Virus record (IMG/VR): IMGVR_UViG_3300042402_002860 | Span: 1 to 43,208 of that record | Reading direction: 5' to 3' (one strand) | Source: a virus | DNA: 43,208 bases | Shown here: positions 1-5,103 of the stretch, piece after piece | Numbering within the stretch: the first letter of the stretch is position 1 | Layout of the letters: every line of letters starts with the position of its first letter | The notes under the pieces: generated by a model | What the model was told of the DNA's origin: nothing | The model's input: only the letters and a program-made list of their open reading frames with translations | The model's database searches: none | Translations under genes and position numbers: made by a program

Positions 1-1
1 G

Positions 2-67
2 CGTGTTGAATTTGAGAGCCTACGCCGCTTTTATCGTAGATTTATTCAGGACTTACCGGCCGCCTAG
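2..67 (+). CDS. possible 3' end of a plus-strand gene entering from the left edge
   Basis: An open frame enters at base 2 and stops at TAG 65-67 after 21 codons. Its residues (RVEFESLRR, then FYRRFIQDLPAA) have the alternating charged and hydrophobic look of a real C-terminal helix. The start lies outside the window, so family and length are unknown. All neighbouring genes are on the minus strand, so this would be a convergent gene. A chance open frame of this length is quite possible. Confidence 0.3.
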   Translation, partial: RVEFESLRRFYRRFIQDLPAA

Positions 68-236
68 CCTGACCTCGAGCACGATGGATATCACTTGGGA
101 TCCGTCCAGCGTAGTCTCCTTTACAGACCCCTGCAGTTCCCCGCAGGGTGGGAGTTGAACCCATTTGCCTTTTACTGCTCAGTACCTTCGAAGAATACTG
201 AACAGCGTGACTTCACTTGCTGACACTCTCAAAACT
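68..236. other. non-coding stretch with a strong hairpin and a T-arm-like element
   Basis: No convincing gene lies here. On the minus strand, just after the tRNA-Asp CCA, there is a 10-bp stem (CTGTTCAGTA pairing with TACTGAGCAG, one G-T pair, 11-nt loop). It is followed by a short hairpin whose 7-nt loop is TTCAACT, as in a tRNA or tmRNA T-arm, and then CCTGC...GCAGG. No matching 5' acceptor strand or CCA was found, so no RNA gene is called. Short minus-strand frames here lack a start codon or ribosome binding site. Confidence 0.4.
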
Positions 237-312
237 TGGCGGTCCTAGGGGGTAACGATCCCCACTCTTACGGCGTGACAAGCCGTCGTGCGTCCATGAA
301 CACTTTAGGACC
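237..312 (-). tRNA. tRNA-Asp (GTC)
   Basis: On the minus strand the acceptor GGTCCTA pairs with TAGGACC, followed by discriminator G and an encoded CCA. The anticodon arm has loop TTGTCAC, giving anticodon GTC. The T-arm is somewhat irregular: the loop reads ATCGTTA instead of TTCRANN. It lies directly downstream of tRNA-Tyr, and both are probably processed from one transcript. Confidence 0.85.
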
Positions 313-318
313 AAAAAT

Positions 319-404
319 TGGTGGAGACGGATGGATTCGAACCACCGCGCTTTTTAGGGGCGAGATTTACAGTCTCGTGCAATCAACCACTCTGCCACGT
401 CTCC
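319..404 (-). tRNA. tRNA-Tyr (GTA)
   Basis: The acceptor GGAGACG pairs with CGTCTCC, followed by A and an encoded CCA. The anticodon loop CTGTAAA gives GTA. The long variable arm is that of a class II tRNA, as expected for bacterial tRNA-Tyr, and the T-loop TTCGAAT is canonical. It is seven bases upstream of tRNA-Asp in the same direction. Confidence 0.95.
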
Positions 405-412
405 AAAAAAGA

Positions 413-479
413 GTAAGGGCAAGGTTGCAGAGCCTAGTGTCCCATTACTGGGAGAAGTGCTCAGGCGATATGCCCTTAC
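413..479 (-). ncRNA. tRNA-sized structured element of unknown function
   Basis: A perfect 9-bp inverted repeat (GTAAGGGCA at 413-421, TGCCCTTAC at 471-479) closes a 67-base element. Inside it nest GCCT/AGGC pairs (432-435 and 463-466) and a 5-bp stem with 4-base loop (440-444 and 449-453). It sits between a coding gene and tRNA-Tyr, inside the tRNA transcription unit. Length and closing stem resemble a tRNA, but there is no 7-base anticodon loop, no TTCRA T-loop and no CCA. It may be a degenerate tRNA, a processing signal or a small RNA. Confidence 0.45.
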
Positions 480-489
480 AAAATATACT

Positions 490-843
490 TTACAGATAAA
501 GTTGTATAAGACCACTTCTATCTATAACTCTGTTGTTTTTTTCTGCCCAATAATCCCACTCTTTGTCGCGGTAAAAATCAAAGAACTTATCAGCCGCTGT
601 TTCTGACGGAAAGTCCATCCAGCGGGCATGCACTAGACCGTTGAAGTTGGGATTCAAACCTGGCTGTTTCAAGGCACCCCATGTTTCGTACTGCCAACGA
701 TCAAACTCTTCCAATTCATCATCGTCGGGAAGATATTTAGATTCTGGACGTATTTCATTCACCCAATGATGATAGCAATGACGGGAGATTACTTCCAATC
801 GCTCATCCTCATACAGATCTATGCGCCAAACTGAATATTGCAT
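490..843 (-). CDS. hypothetical protein, 117 aa
   Basis: An acidic, aromatic-rich small protein that I do not recognise (MQYSVWRIDL..., ending IQLYL). An in-frame ATG 30 bases further upstream exists, but the ATG at 843 has a good ribosome binding site (AGGAG, six bases away), so I start there. It lies between tRNA-Glu and tRNA-Tyr in the same direction, so it is probably co-transcribed with the tRNAs. No membrane segment or known motif is visible. Confidence 0.7.
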   Translation of the reverse strand: MQYSVWRIDLYEDERLEVISRHCYHHWVNEIRPESKYLPDDDELEEFDRWQYETWGALKQPGLNPNFNGLVHARWMDFPSETAADKFFDFYRDKEWDYWAEKNNRVIDRSGLIQLYL

Positions 844-865
844 ACTGACTCCTGTTGAACAAAAA

Positions 866-941
866 TGGTACACGATACGGGAATCGAACCCGTCTTACCA
901 ACGTGAAAGGCTGGTGTCCTAAACCGATAGACGAATCGTGC
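866..941 (-). tRNA. tRNA-Glu (TTC)
   Basis: The acceptor GCACGAT pairs with ATCGTGT (first pair G-T), followed by A and an encoded CCA. The D-arm TCGTCTA...GGTTTAGGAC is typical of tRNA-Glu. The anticodon loop CTTTCAC gives TTC, and the T-loop TTCGATT is canonical. It is the first tRNA downstream of the promoter at 1122-1150. Confidence 0.95.
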
Positions 942-990
942 CGGCTATATGAAAACACACTTCAGATACTGTACTAAACAGAAACTATCC

Positions 991-1054
991 AACACGGCCT
1001 ATGCCGCTGAAGCGTGTTTACATATAGGGCCTTGCACTCGACAAGGCCTATATG
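991..1054. other. two adjacent hairpins in the tRNA operon leader
   Basis: The first hairpin pairs AACACG (991-996) with CGTGTT (1013-1018). The second pairs 1021-1034 with 1042-1054 (CATATAGG/CCTTG against CAAGG/CCTATATG with one bulged G) around a 7-base loop. Both lie between the promoter at 1122-1150 and tRNA-Glu. No T-run follows directly on the minus strand, so processing or attenuation is as likely as termination. Confidence 0.4.
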
Positions 1055-1121
1055 ACATATATCTTTTTAACGAACCTCTCAACTAGTCTCGATCGACTGT
1101 GCTGTTTTCTAACTAGTCTCT

Positions 1122-1150
1122 AGTATAACACTTCTGCCATTATTGGTCTA
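1122..1150 (-). promoter_or_regulatory. sigma70-type promoter for the tRNA-Glu/Tyr/Asp unit
   Basis: Minus strand: TAGACC, 17-base spacer, TATACT. The predicted start is near 1115. It lies just downstream of the terminator at 1161-1187, so it starts a new unit covering the leader hairpins, tRNA-Glu, the 117-aa gene, the structured element, tRNA-Tyr and tRNA-Asp. AACTAGTCTC occurs at 1081-1090 and again at 1111-1120, around the predicted start. Confidence 0.5.
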
Positions 1151-1160
1151 GCACAAAAAG

Positions 1161-1187
1161 AAAAACCCGCCTAGAAAGCGGGTTTTT
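1161..1187. terminator. bidirectional intrinsic terminator
   Basis: A perfect 10-bp inverted repeat (AAAAACCCGC, 7-base loop, GCGGGTTTTT) gives a GC-rich stem with a T-run on both strands. On the minus strand it ends the short unit started at 1312-1340. Confidence 0.9.
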
Positions 1188-1207
1188 GCTTGAATAGTAC
1201 TTTTGTA

Positions 1208-1306
1208 TTAGGTACCACTGCTCCCGCTGAGTATAATGTAGGCCAGCGCCTCACGATAATCATGTGAGGGTATCTCAAAGGACAGTTGGGCGTTTTGCTT
1301 AATCAT
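1208..1306 (-). CDS. possible 32-aa small protein in a short promoter-terminator unit
   Basis: The ORF starts MIKQNAQLSFEI and ends SGSSGT. It lies between a very good sigma70-type promoter and a strong terminator, and almost fills that unit. The ATG coincides with the predicted transcription start, so the message would be leaderless, and no ribosome binding site is visible. The unit may instead encode a small RNA of about 140 nt. Confidence 0.4.
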   Translation of the reverse strand: MIKQNAQLSFEIPSHDYREALAYIILSGSSGT

Positions 1307-1311
1307 AGTGT

Positions 1312-1340
1312 ATTATATATGACAGTGACTGAAAAGTCAA
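1312..1340 (-). promoter_or_regulatory. strong sigma70-type promoter
   Basis: Minus strand: TTGACT, exactly 17 bases, TATAAT. The predicted start is at about 1305. Together with the terminator at 1161-1187 it defines a discrete transcription unit of about 140 nt. Confidence 0.75.
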
Positions 1341-1389
1341 CAGTTTTCTGGTATTATTTGTCCAATTTGTCACAAAGTGTGATTGTGTA

Positions 1390-1479
1390 TTATTTTAACA
1401 CCATTATGATGTAAGCCACGGTGGCCGCTAAAACAGCACTGCCTAACACTGCTGATAGTAAAAGTATTGCGATTTCCAT
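1390..1479 (-). CDS. 29-aa single-pass membrane peptide
   Basis: The peptide begins MEIAILLLSAVLG and ends AYIIMVLK. It is almost entirely one hydrophobic helix with a lysine at the C-terminus. A ribosome binding site (AAGGA) lies seven bases before the ATG, and a near-consensus promoter lies just upstream, so it is very likely expressed. Its size and topology resemble phage membrane microproteins, but no function can be assigned. It is too short for most gene callers. Confidence 0.65.
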   Translation of the reverse strand: MEIAILLLSAVLGSAVLAATVAYIIMVLK

Positions 1480-1496
1480 TGTTGTTCCTTGTGTGT

Positions 1497-1525
1497 AGTA
1501 TATATTATTATTGCATCAGTGTCAA
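1497..1525 (-). promoter_or_regulatory. near-consensus sigma70-type promoter for the membrane peptide
   Basis: Minus strand: TTGACA, 17 bases, TATACT. The -35 hexamer contains the TGA stop codon of the upstream hydrolase gene. The predicted leader is short and contains the AAGGA site. Confidence 0.8.
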
Positions 1526-2118
1526 GACTTTTTCCCCAGCACCTTGCCAATTCGATCCAGCACCAAGTCCACCACAGCATTGCTGATCACAACTTCGTAG
1601 TGGTTTAGTGGCAGTTCTACCAATTCAAAATCTGTGCGATACTGCATGCTCTCTATGGTCACAACCCCATCATTGGCATCATGTATCCAGGGACTGGCAC
1701 CACGTGTTGTGACAACCTGTGTCCAATTGGGAGGTGCTGGTAGTTTTTTTGCGTCAGCCATGGGACGACTCATTGGTCCAATGTCTTTCATCAATCTGTT
1801 AAACGGCAGGAAGTAACGTGCAAAGTCTGCTTGTCGGCTACCGCCATAGGGTGTGCTCAAGCTCACACCACCCACAGTTGTGTCTTTGTAATAATTGGCC
1901 AAGTGCAAGGCATAGATACCGCCCAGGCTGTGACTCACAAAGAACAGTCGATCCTCGTCATCCAGTTGCCCTTTCATTGCAGCCAGGTTGTGGTCAAAGC
2001 CATCCTCACTGTTGTACTCCAATGCAGTGTCGGGCTCTTCGGTGTGATCTCGCACAAACTGTCTGATGTGTGTGAAACTTTCTGCTGTGGCTGACGCACC
2101 GTGTATGTAAACTATCAT
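1522..2118 (-). CDS. alpha/beta-hydrolase family protein (lipase/esterase-like), 198 aa
   Basis: The N-terminus MIVYIHGAS is the oxyanion-side HG motif of alpha/beta hydrolases. VSHSLGGIYALHLA near residue 63 is the G-x-S-x-G nucleophile elbow with catalytic serine. Later D residues (HDANDGVV) and the conserved LPLNHYEVV histidine complete the likely triad. Substrate unknown: lipid, ester or cell-envelope component are possible. No ribosome binding site precedes the ATG; instead GGTAAATA, a T4-late-like motif, ends five bases before it. The downstream promoter overlaps its stop codon. Confidence 0.8.
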   Translation of the reverse strand: MIVYIHGASATAESFTHIRQFVRDHTEEPDTALEYNSEDGFDHNLAAMKGQLDDEDRLFFVSHSLGGIYALHLANYYKDTTVGGVSLSTPYGGSRQADFARYFLPFNRLMKDIGPMSRPMADAKKLPAPPNWTQVVTTRGASPWIHDANDGVVTIESMQYRTDFELVELPLNHYEVVISNAVVDLVLDRIGKVLGKKS

Positions 2119-2143
2119 TTAGATATTTACCGTGTGCGCAGGG

Positions 2144-2539
2144 TCAAGTGTGTAGTGTACGATATTTCAGCAGCACTGCCTGACGTATCAAAAACAACTG
2201 CCACTCAATGTCGGGAGTTACATCACCTTCAGGATCGTCAGGTGTGCTGTCAGCACGAACACGTCCGTAATCTTCTCGTCTGGGACCGGTTATTTTGGCA
2301 TCGTCATCGATGTCAAGTTCGTCGTTTTGTTCCCAGTGGCTGTTGAGGTAAGCTGCTTTAAAAGGATTACTGCGGAAGATTTTTGGTCGGGGGATCTTGG
2401 TGAATTTCACAAGGGCCGGTACGTTTTTGGTCACAGTCGGCGCTGACCATGCGGTAGTCTTCGGGTGGCTCCCATGCCCATTTGCCAGGCTTGCTGTCGA
2501 CCAGATCGTCAAAATTATTCCAATAGTCAAACTTTTCAT
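2144..2539 (-). CDS. putative exported protein, 131 aa
   Basis: The N-terminus MKSLTIGIILTIWSTASLANG looks like a cleavable signal peptide (positive end, hydrophobic core, SLA before the cut). The mature part is charged and acidic in the middle (ELDIDDDAKITG), ending LLKYRTLHT. A good site (GAGGA, six bases before the ATG) supports this start. An overlapping frame (2367-2618) also looks somewhat protein-like (WNNFDDLVDSKPGKWAWEPP), so a frameshift between two frames cannot be excluded. No family recognised. Confidence 0.6.
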   Translation of the reverse strand: MKSLTIGIILTIWSTASLANGHGSHPKTTAWSAPTVTKNVPALVKFTKIPRPKIFRSNPFKAAYLNSHWEQNDELDIDDDAKITGPRREDYGRVRADSTPDDPEGDVTPDIEWQLFLIRQAVLLKYRTLHT

Positions 2540-2627
2540 TTCTAGTCCTCATTAACATGATTGATAACCCTGCCTTGTACATATACAACGCCTTGACCCA
2601 GCAAAGGGTTGACAACAATGGACAAGA

Positions 2628-2651
2628 AAATAGGCTCCGGAGAGCCTATTT
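2628..2651. terminator. hairpin terminator behind the tmRNA coding piece
   Basis: A perfect 10-bp inverted repeat AAATAGGCTC / GAGCCTATTT with loop CGGA. On the minus strand the stem is followed by a short T-run (TTTTC), so it can end the tmRNA transcript. Confidence 0.75.
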
Positions 2652-2665
2652 GGTGGTTTCTGTTG

Positions 2666-2728
2666 CTAGGCATATCCTGCCCCGGTTAGCCTTCTCAGGC
2701 CACCATTAGAAACTGTTCGTCGTTTGCA
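2666..2728 (-). other. proteolysis-tag reading frame of the tmRNA
   Basis: From resume codon GCA (2726-2728) the frame reads ANDEQFLMVG then LRRLTGAGYA and stops at TAG (2666-2668). The ANDE start matches bacterial tags. The tag is longer than the usual 8-15 residues and ends GYA rather than LAA or VAA, so its fate with host proteases may differ. The A-rich run before the resume codon is as in bacterial tmRNA. Confidence 0.65.
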
Positions 2729-2834
2729 TTTACGTTTTTTGCTTCTACGACCGGGTCTCCCCAATCCTACGGGTTCTGCTTTCCCGTGCTGTCCACTCTG
2801 TTACTTGTCGCCCTGTCGATACTATTCAGGCCCA

Positions 2835-2939
2835 TCAAAAAGACTCGTGTTCTCCGTTTACAAAATCAACAGTATAAAGAGCGGCATCTTCCATATCGGT
2901 AAATGCTTCTTTTAACCAACTAACAATTTTGTGAAACAT
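2835..2939 (-). CDS. 34-aa small ORF inside the tmRNA intervening segment
   Basis: The ORF begins MFHKIVSWLKEAF and ends NGEHESF. AAGGA lies six bases before the ATG, between the CCA of the acceptor piece and the ORF. Its stop codon ends two bases before the GGGCCTG start of the coding piece, so the ORF almost exactly fills the segment that would be cut out during tmRNA maturation. The N-terminal half could form an amphipathic helix. Function unknown; it may be translated from the tmRNA precursor. Confidence 0.5.
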   Translation of the reverse strand: MFHKIVSWLKEAFTDMEDAALYTVDFVNGEHESF

Positions 2940-3023
2940 ACAATTCCTTATGGTGGACCTGGGGGAGAACTGCCCTCCCCGTCCAGAACACCGTTCTCTC
3001 GGCTTCATACAGCAATAACTTAC

Positions 3024-3052
3024 AGTATATATTTATTTGATGTGGTTGTCAA
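3024..3052 (-). promoter_or_regulatory. near-consensus sigma70-type promoter of the tmRNA
   Basis: Minus strand: TTGACA, 17 bases, TATACT. The predicted start at about 3017 is three bases before the first tmRNA helix. It lies just behind the amidoligase stop codon. Confidence 0.8.
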
Positions 3053-3069
3053 TGACCTGTTACACCAAT

Positions 3070-5007
3070 TTATTGTGCTCGGGGTTTGGTGCGTTGGTGT
3101 TCGGCCCACAATCGTTTCACAAATGCCATGGTTCTGGGATCCGTTGCTGGCAGGGTGCTTTTGGTGTAGTAGGCCAAACCTGAATCTTCCCAACCACCGT
3201 GTTTTTGGATGGTCACTGTGTTGCGTGGTAGTTGCATCTTAGAGAATACTTCAACTTCTTGTAGATGTTGCGGAACAACCAACATGGAAAAGAAGCTGTC
3301 TGCAGGTGCTCGGGCAATCAGTTTGCGCTGATAGTCTGTCAGTGCCTTGTTGGCCAACACAGATCTTGTGGCATCGCCGCCTCCGGTCACTGCCACACTG
3401 TTGTTGGCAATGGCACTATAACCATCCATGGCGTCCAGGGCAAGATTCAATGGTGTTCTTTTCTTGCCAAGTCGCATGACATCCAGTTGTATCACTGGCA
3501 TGCCTTGGGTACGTATAGTCTGTAACATTGTGGGCACTGTGCTTGGTGAAGCAGCAGGGCTGGTGCCGGCCAATTTGGCCAACTTGGTTTGATATTCCTG
3601 TGCATACAGTGTGGGATCAGAGGCAATGATCATGGCACGAATAAAACGTCCCACCACATTGAAAACGCTGGTGTAATTTTGCAAGTAGTCGCCGCCGGCA
3701 TGCCGGAAACTGATGTATTTGCCGTTGTCGCTGATTGATGCTGTGTGAGCACCTGTGGCAGCTTGTGCAATTCGTTGCAGTGATTTGACGTCCAGGGTTG
3801 TTTGTGTTTTTGGTTGTCCCAGTACACCTGGTTTTTTTGCTGTCTTGGTTTTCAACACTGGAGAGCCACTGGCCACCCGCCCGGCAATGGACTGCTGGCT
3901 GCTCACTGCATAGTCGTTGTTTTGTCGGCCAAACTGCTGTAGCACATGTTGATCACCAGTAAACACAGCCAGTTTCAACACGTCTAATCGGTCGGGTATG
4001 CTGACATTGATGTGCAGGCCAGTGGAACTGTTGGTATACAGGTTCAATTGTGCCGCCATGGCATAAAAACGTTTTAGTGCGTCCACGGCTTGTGCAGCCG
4101 GCAGCGGAGGACTTACTATCTCTGCCGTGGCATCGTAGTCGTTGTTGGGATCTAAACTACCATCAGGTTCGATGTACCAGTCAGTGAGATTTTTACCACG
4201 TTGGTGATATCTTTGAAATATGTGTACCGGTGCACCCATGGTTTGCTCAATCATGGGTTTTAAGAACTCAGCAGCCCGTTGGTATTCAGGATCTTGATCA
4301 TACTCATCGTCTTTATACACTGACAAGTCCAACAGATCATAGGCCTGATTGGCATCATAATCAAACAACTGGTTGAAATTCTGTTCAATGGATTTCAATG
4401 GCTGGCCCAGTGCATATTCCAGCAGACCAGGCCAATCTTGGCGACTGGCATCCATCAATGCTCGTCCTGCACGTTCTGCGGCATTGCCATTGTTGTTGGT
4501 GTAAACTATTCGTCCCATGCGTTCAGCAAAATTTCTTTGCATGACGCGATCATAACCAGGATCAGTTTTCTTCAGCCCCTGCGCTTTGGCCAGGTTTTTG
4601 GCATCTTGCATGGCACGATCACGGTATTTTGCCCGTTGTTTTTCAGGAATTTGATTGTACAACTGTTGAAGTTGGTTCACAAATTCATCTTGATAACTGC
4701 TGTATGCTTCAGCCATGGTGGCAAAATTGCCAACCGGTTGTCGCAAACGAAACACCTGATCCCAGGCTTCAGGTGTGACTTGCTGGAAATAGATATCACT
4801 TAACACATTGTATGACCGTAACATTTCAGCAACTTGATCTTTGGTATGTGCTGTGTTTTTGCTTTGAGCAAATGTGGACTGGGGTATACCCACCTCAAAT
4901 TCAAATCCTACCAACACGCCCCGGGCTTGCCCTTGCTCAATGGCCTGGGCAAACTCAGCAGGATTCATGGCTGCTTCGTCAACGGGGTGGAATTCGCTAA
5001 ATCTCAT
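3070..5007 (-). CDS. amidoligase-like protein with capsid-targeting-like N-terminus, 645 aa
   Basis: Hallmarks of the amidoligase (ATP-grasp-unrelated, glutamine-synthetase-fold) family appear in order: VGFEFEVGIP (33-42), WYIEPDGSL (277-285), EIVSPPL (296-302), STGLHINVS (328-336) and an arginine-bearing ISFRHAGGDY (432-441). Such enzymes join carboxylates to amines; the substrate here is unknown. The first residues MRFSEFHPVDE/AAM resemble the short capsid-targeting leader of T4 internal proteins, cut after Glu, so the enzyme may be packaged and injected. A helical insert (about 100-260) is family-atypical. The family is inferred from motifs only. There is no ribosome binding site; GCTAAATA ends five bases before the ATG. 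Confidence 0.7.
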   Translation of the reverse strand: MRFSEFHPVDEAAMNPAEFAQAIEQGQARGVLVGFEFEVGIPQSTFAQSKNTAHTKDQVAEMLRSYNVLSDIYFQQVTPEAWDQVFRLRQPVGNFATMAEAYSSYQDEFVNQLQQLYNQIPEKQRAKYRDRAMQDAKNLAKAQGLKKTDPGYDRVMQRNFAERMGRIVYTNNNGNAAERAGRALMDASRQDWPGLLEYALGQPLKSIEQNFNQLFDYDANQAYDLLDLSVYKDDEYDQDPEYQRAAEFLKPMIEQTMGAPVHIFQRYHQRGKNLTDWYIEPDGSLDPNNDYDATAEIVSPPLPAAQAVDALKRFYAMAAQLNLYTNSSTGLHINVSIPDRLDVLKLAVFTGDQHVLQQFGRQNNDYAVSSQQSIAGRVASGSPVLKTKTAKKPGVLGQPKTQTTLDVKSLQRIAQAATGAHTASISDNGKYISFRHAGGDYLQNYTSVFNVVGRFIRAMIIASDPTLYAQEYQTKLAKLAGTSPAASPSTVPTMLQTIRTQGMPVIQLDVMRLGKKRTPLNLALDAMDGYSAIANNSVAVTGGGDATRSVLANKALTDYQRKLIARAPADSFFSMLVVPQHLQEVEVFSKMQLPRNTVTIQKHGGWEDSGLAYYTKSTLPATDPRTMAFVKRLWAEHQRTKPRAQ

Positions 5008-5103
5008 AAGATTATTTAGCTGTTGCGCAGTGAGCCTGAGTTATGATAATTCCAATTTAGTAACAATTTTTGTACTGCAACCGGTGAATTTATATATACA
5101 GGC

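Larger units (their letters stand above)
2652..3017 (-). ncRNA. ssrA: tmRNA, circularly permuted two-piece form
   Basis: tmRNA rescues stalled ribosomes and tags the unfinished protein. The acceptor piece comes first: predicted start at 3017, a hairpin AGAAC/GTTCT (2985-2997), GGAC, a 6-bp T-stem (GGGGAG/CTCCCC), acceptor strand CAGGTCC, discriminator A and CCA ending at 2951. After an intervening segment the coding piece begins at 2833 with GGGCCTG, which pairs fully with CAGGTCC (one G-T). It carries TCGACAGGG, close to the conserved tmRNA TTCGACGGG, then an A-rich stretch and the resume region GCAAACGACGAA. TGCTGT (3009-3014) can pair with ACAGCA (2788-2793) as a P2-like helix. The T-loop GGCAGTT is not canonical. 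This order (3' half before 5' half) is known from some bacterial lineages with two-piece tmRNA. Own promoter and terminator are present. Confidence 0.75.

Noticed and set aside
134-180. TTCAACT-loop hairpin as a second tmRNA or tRNA 3' end
   Set aside because: No complementary acceptor strand, no CCA and no tag frame nearby.
413-479. Seventh tRNA
   Set aside because: The central stem has a 4-base loop and there is no T-loop consensus, so it is reported only as a structured element.
236-499. Plus-strand 87-codon open frame over the tRNA region
   Set aside because: It runs antisense through tRNA-Tyr and tRNA-Asp and has no ribosome binding site.
2367-2618. Minus-strand 83-codon frame overlapping the exported protein
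   Set aside because: Partly protein-like, but the other frame has a better Shine-Dalgarno, a signal peptide and a longer continuous product. A frameshift remains possible.
2724-2915. Plus-strand 63-codon frame
   Set aside because: It is antisense to the tmRNA coding piece and intervening segment.
3630-3827. Minus-strand 65-codon frame inside the amidoligase gene, and similar long shadows
   Set aside because: Wholly inside a motif-supported gene in another frame.
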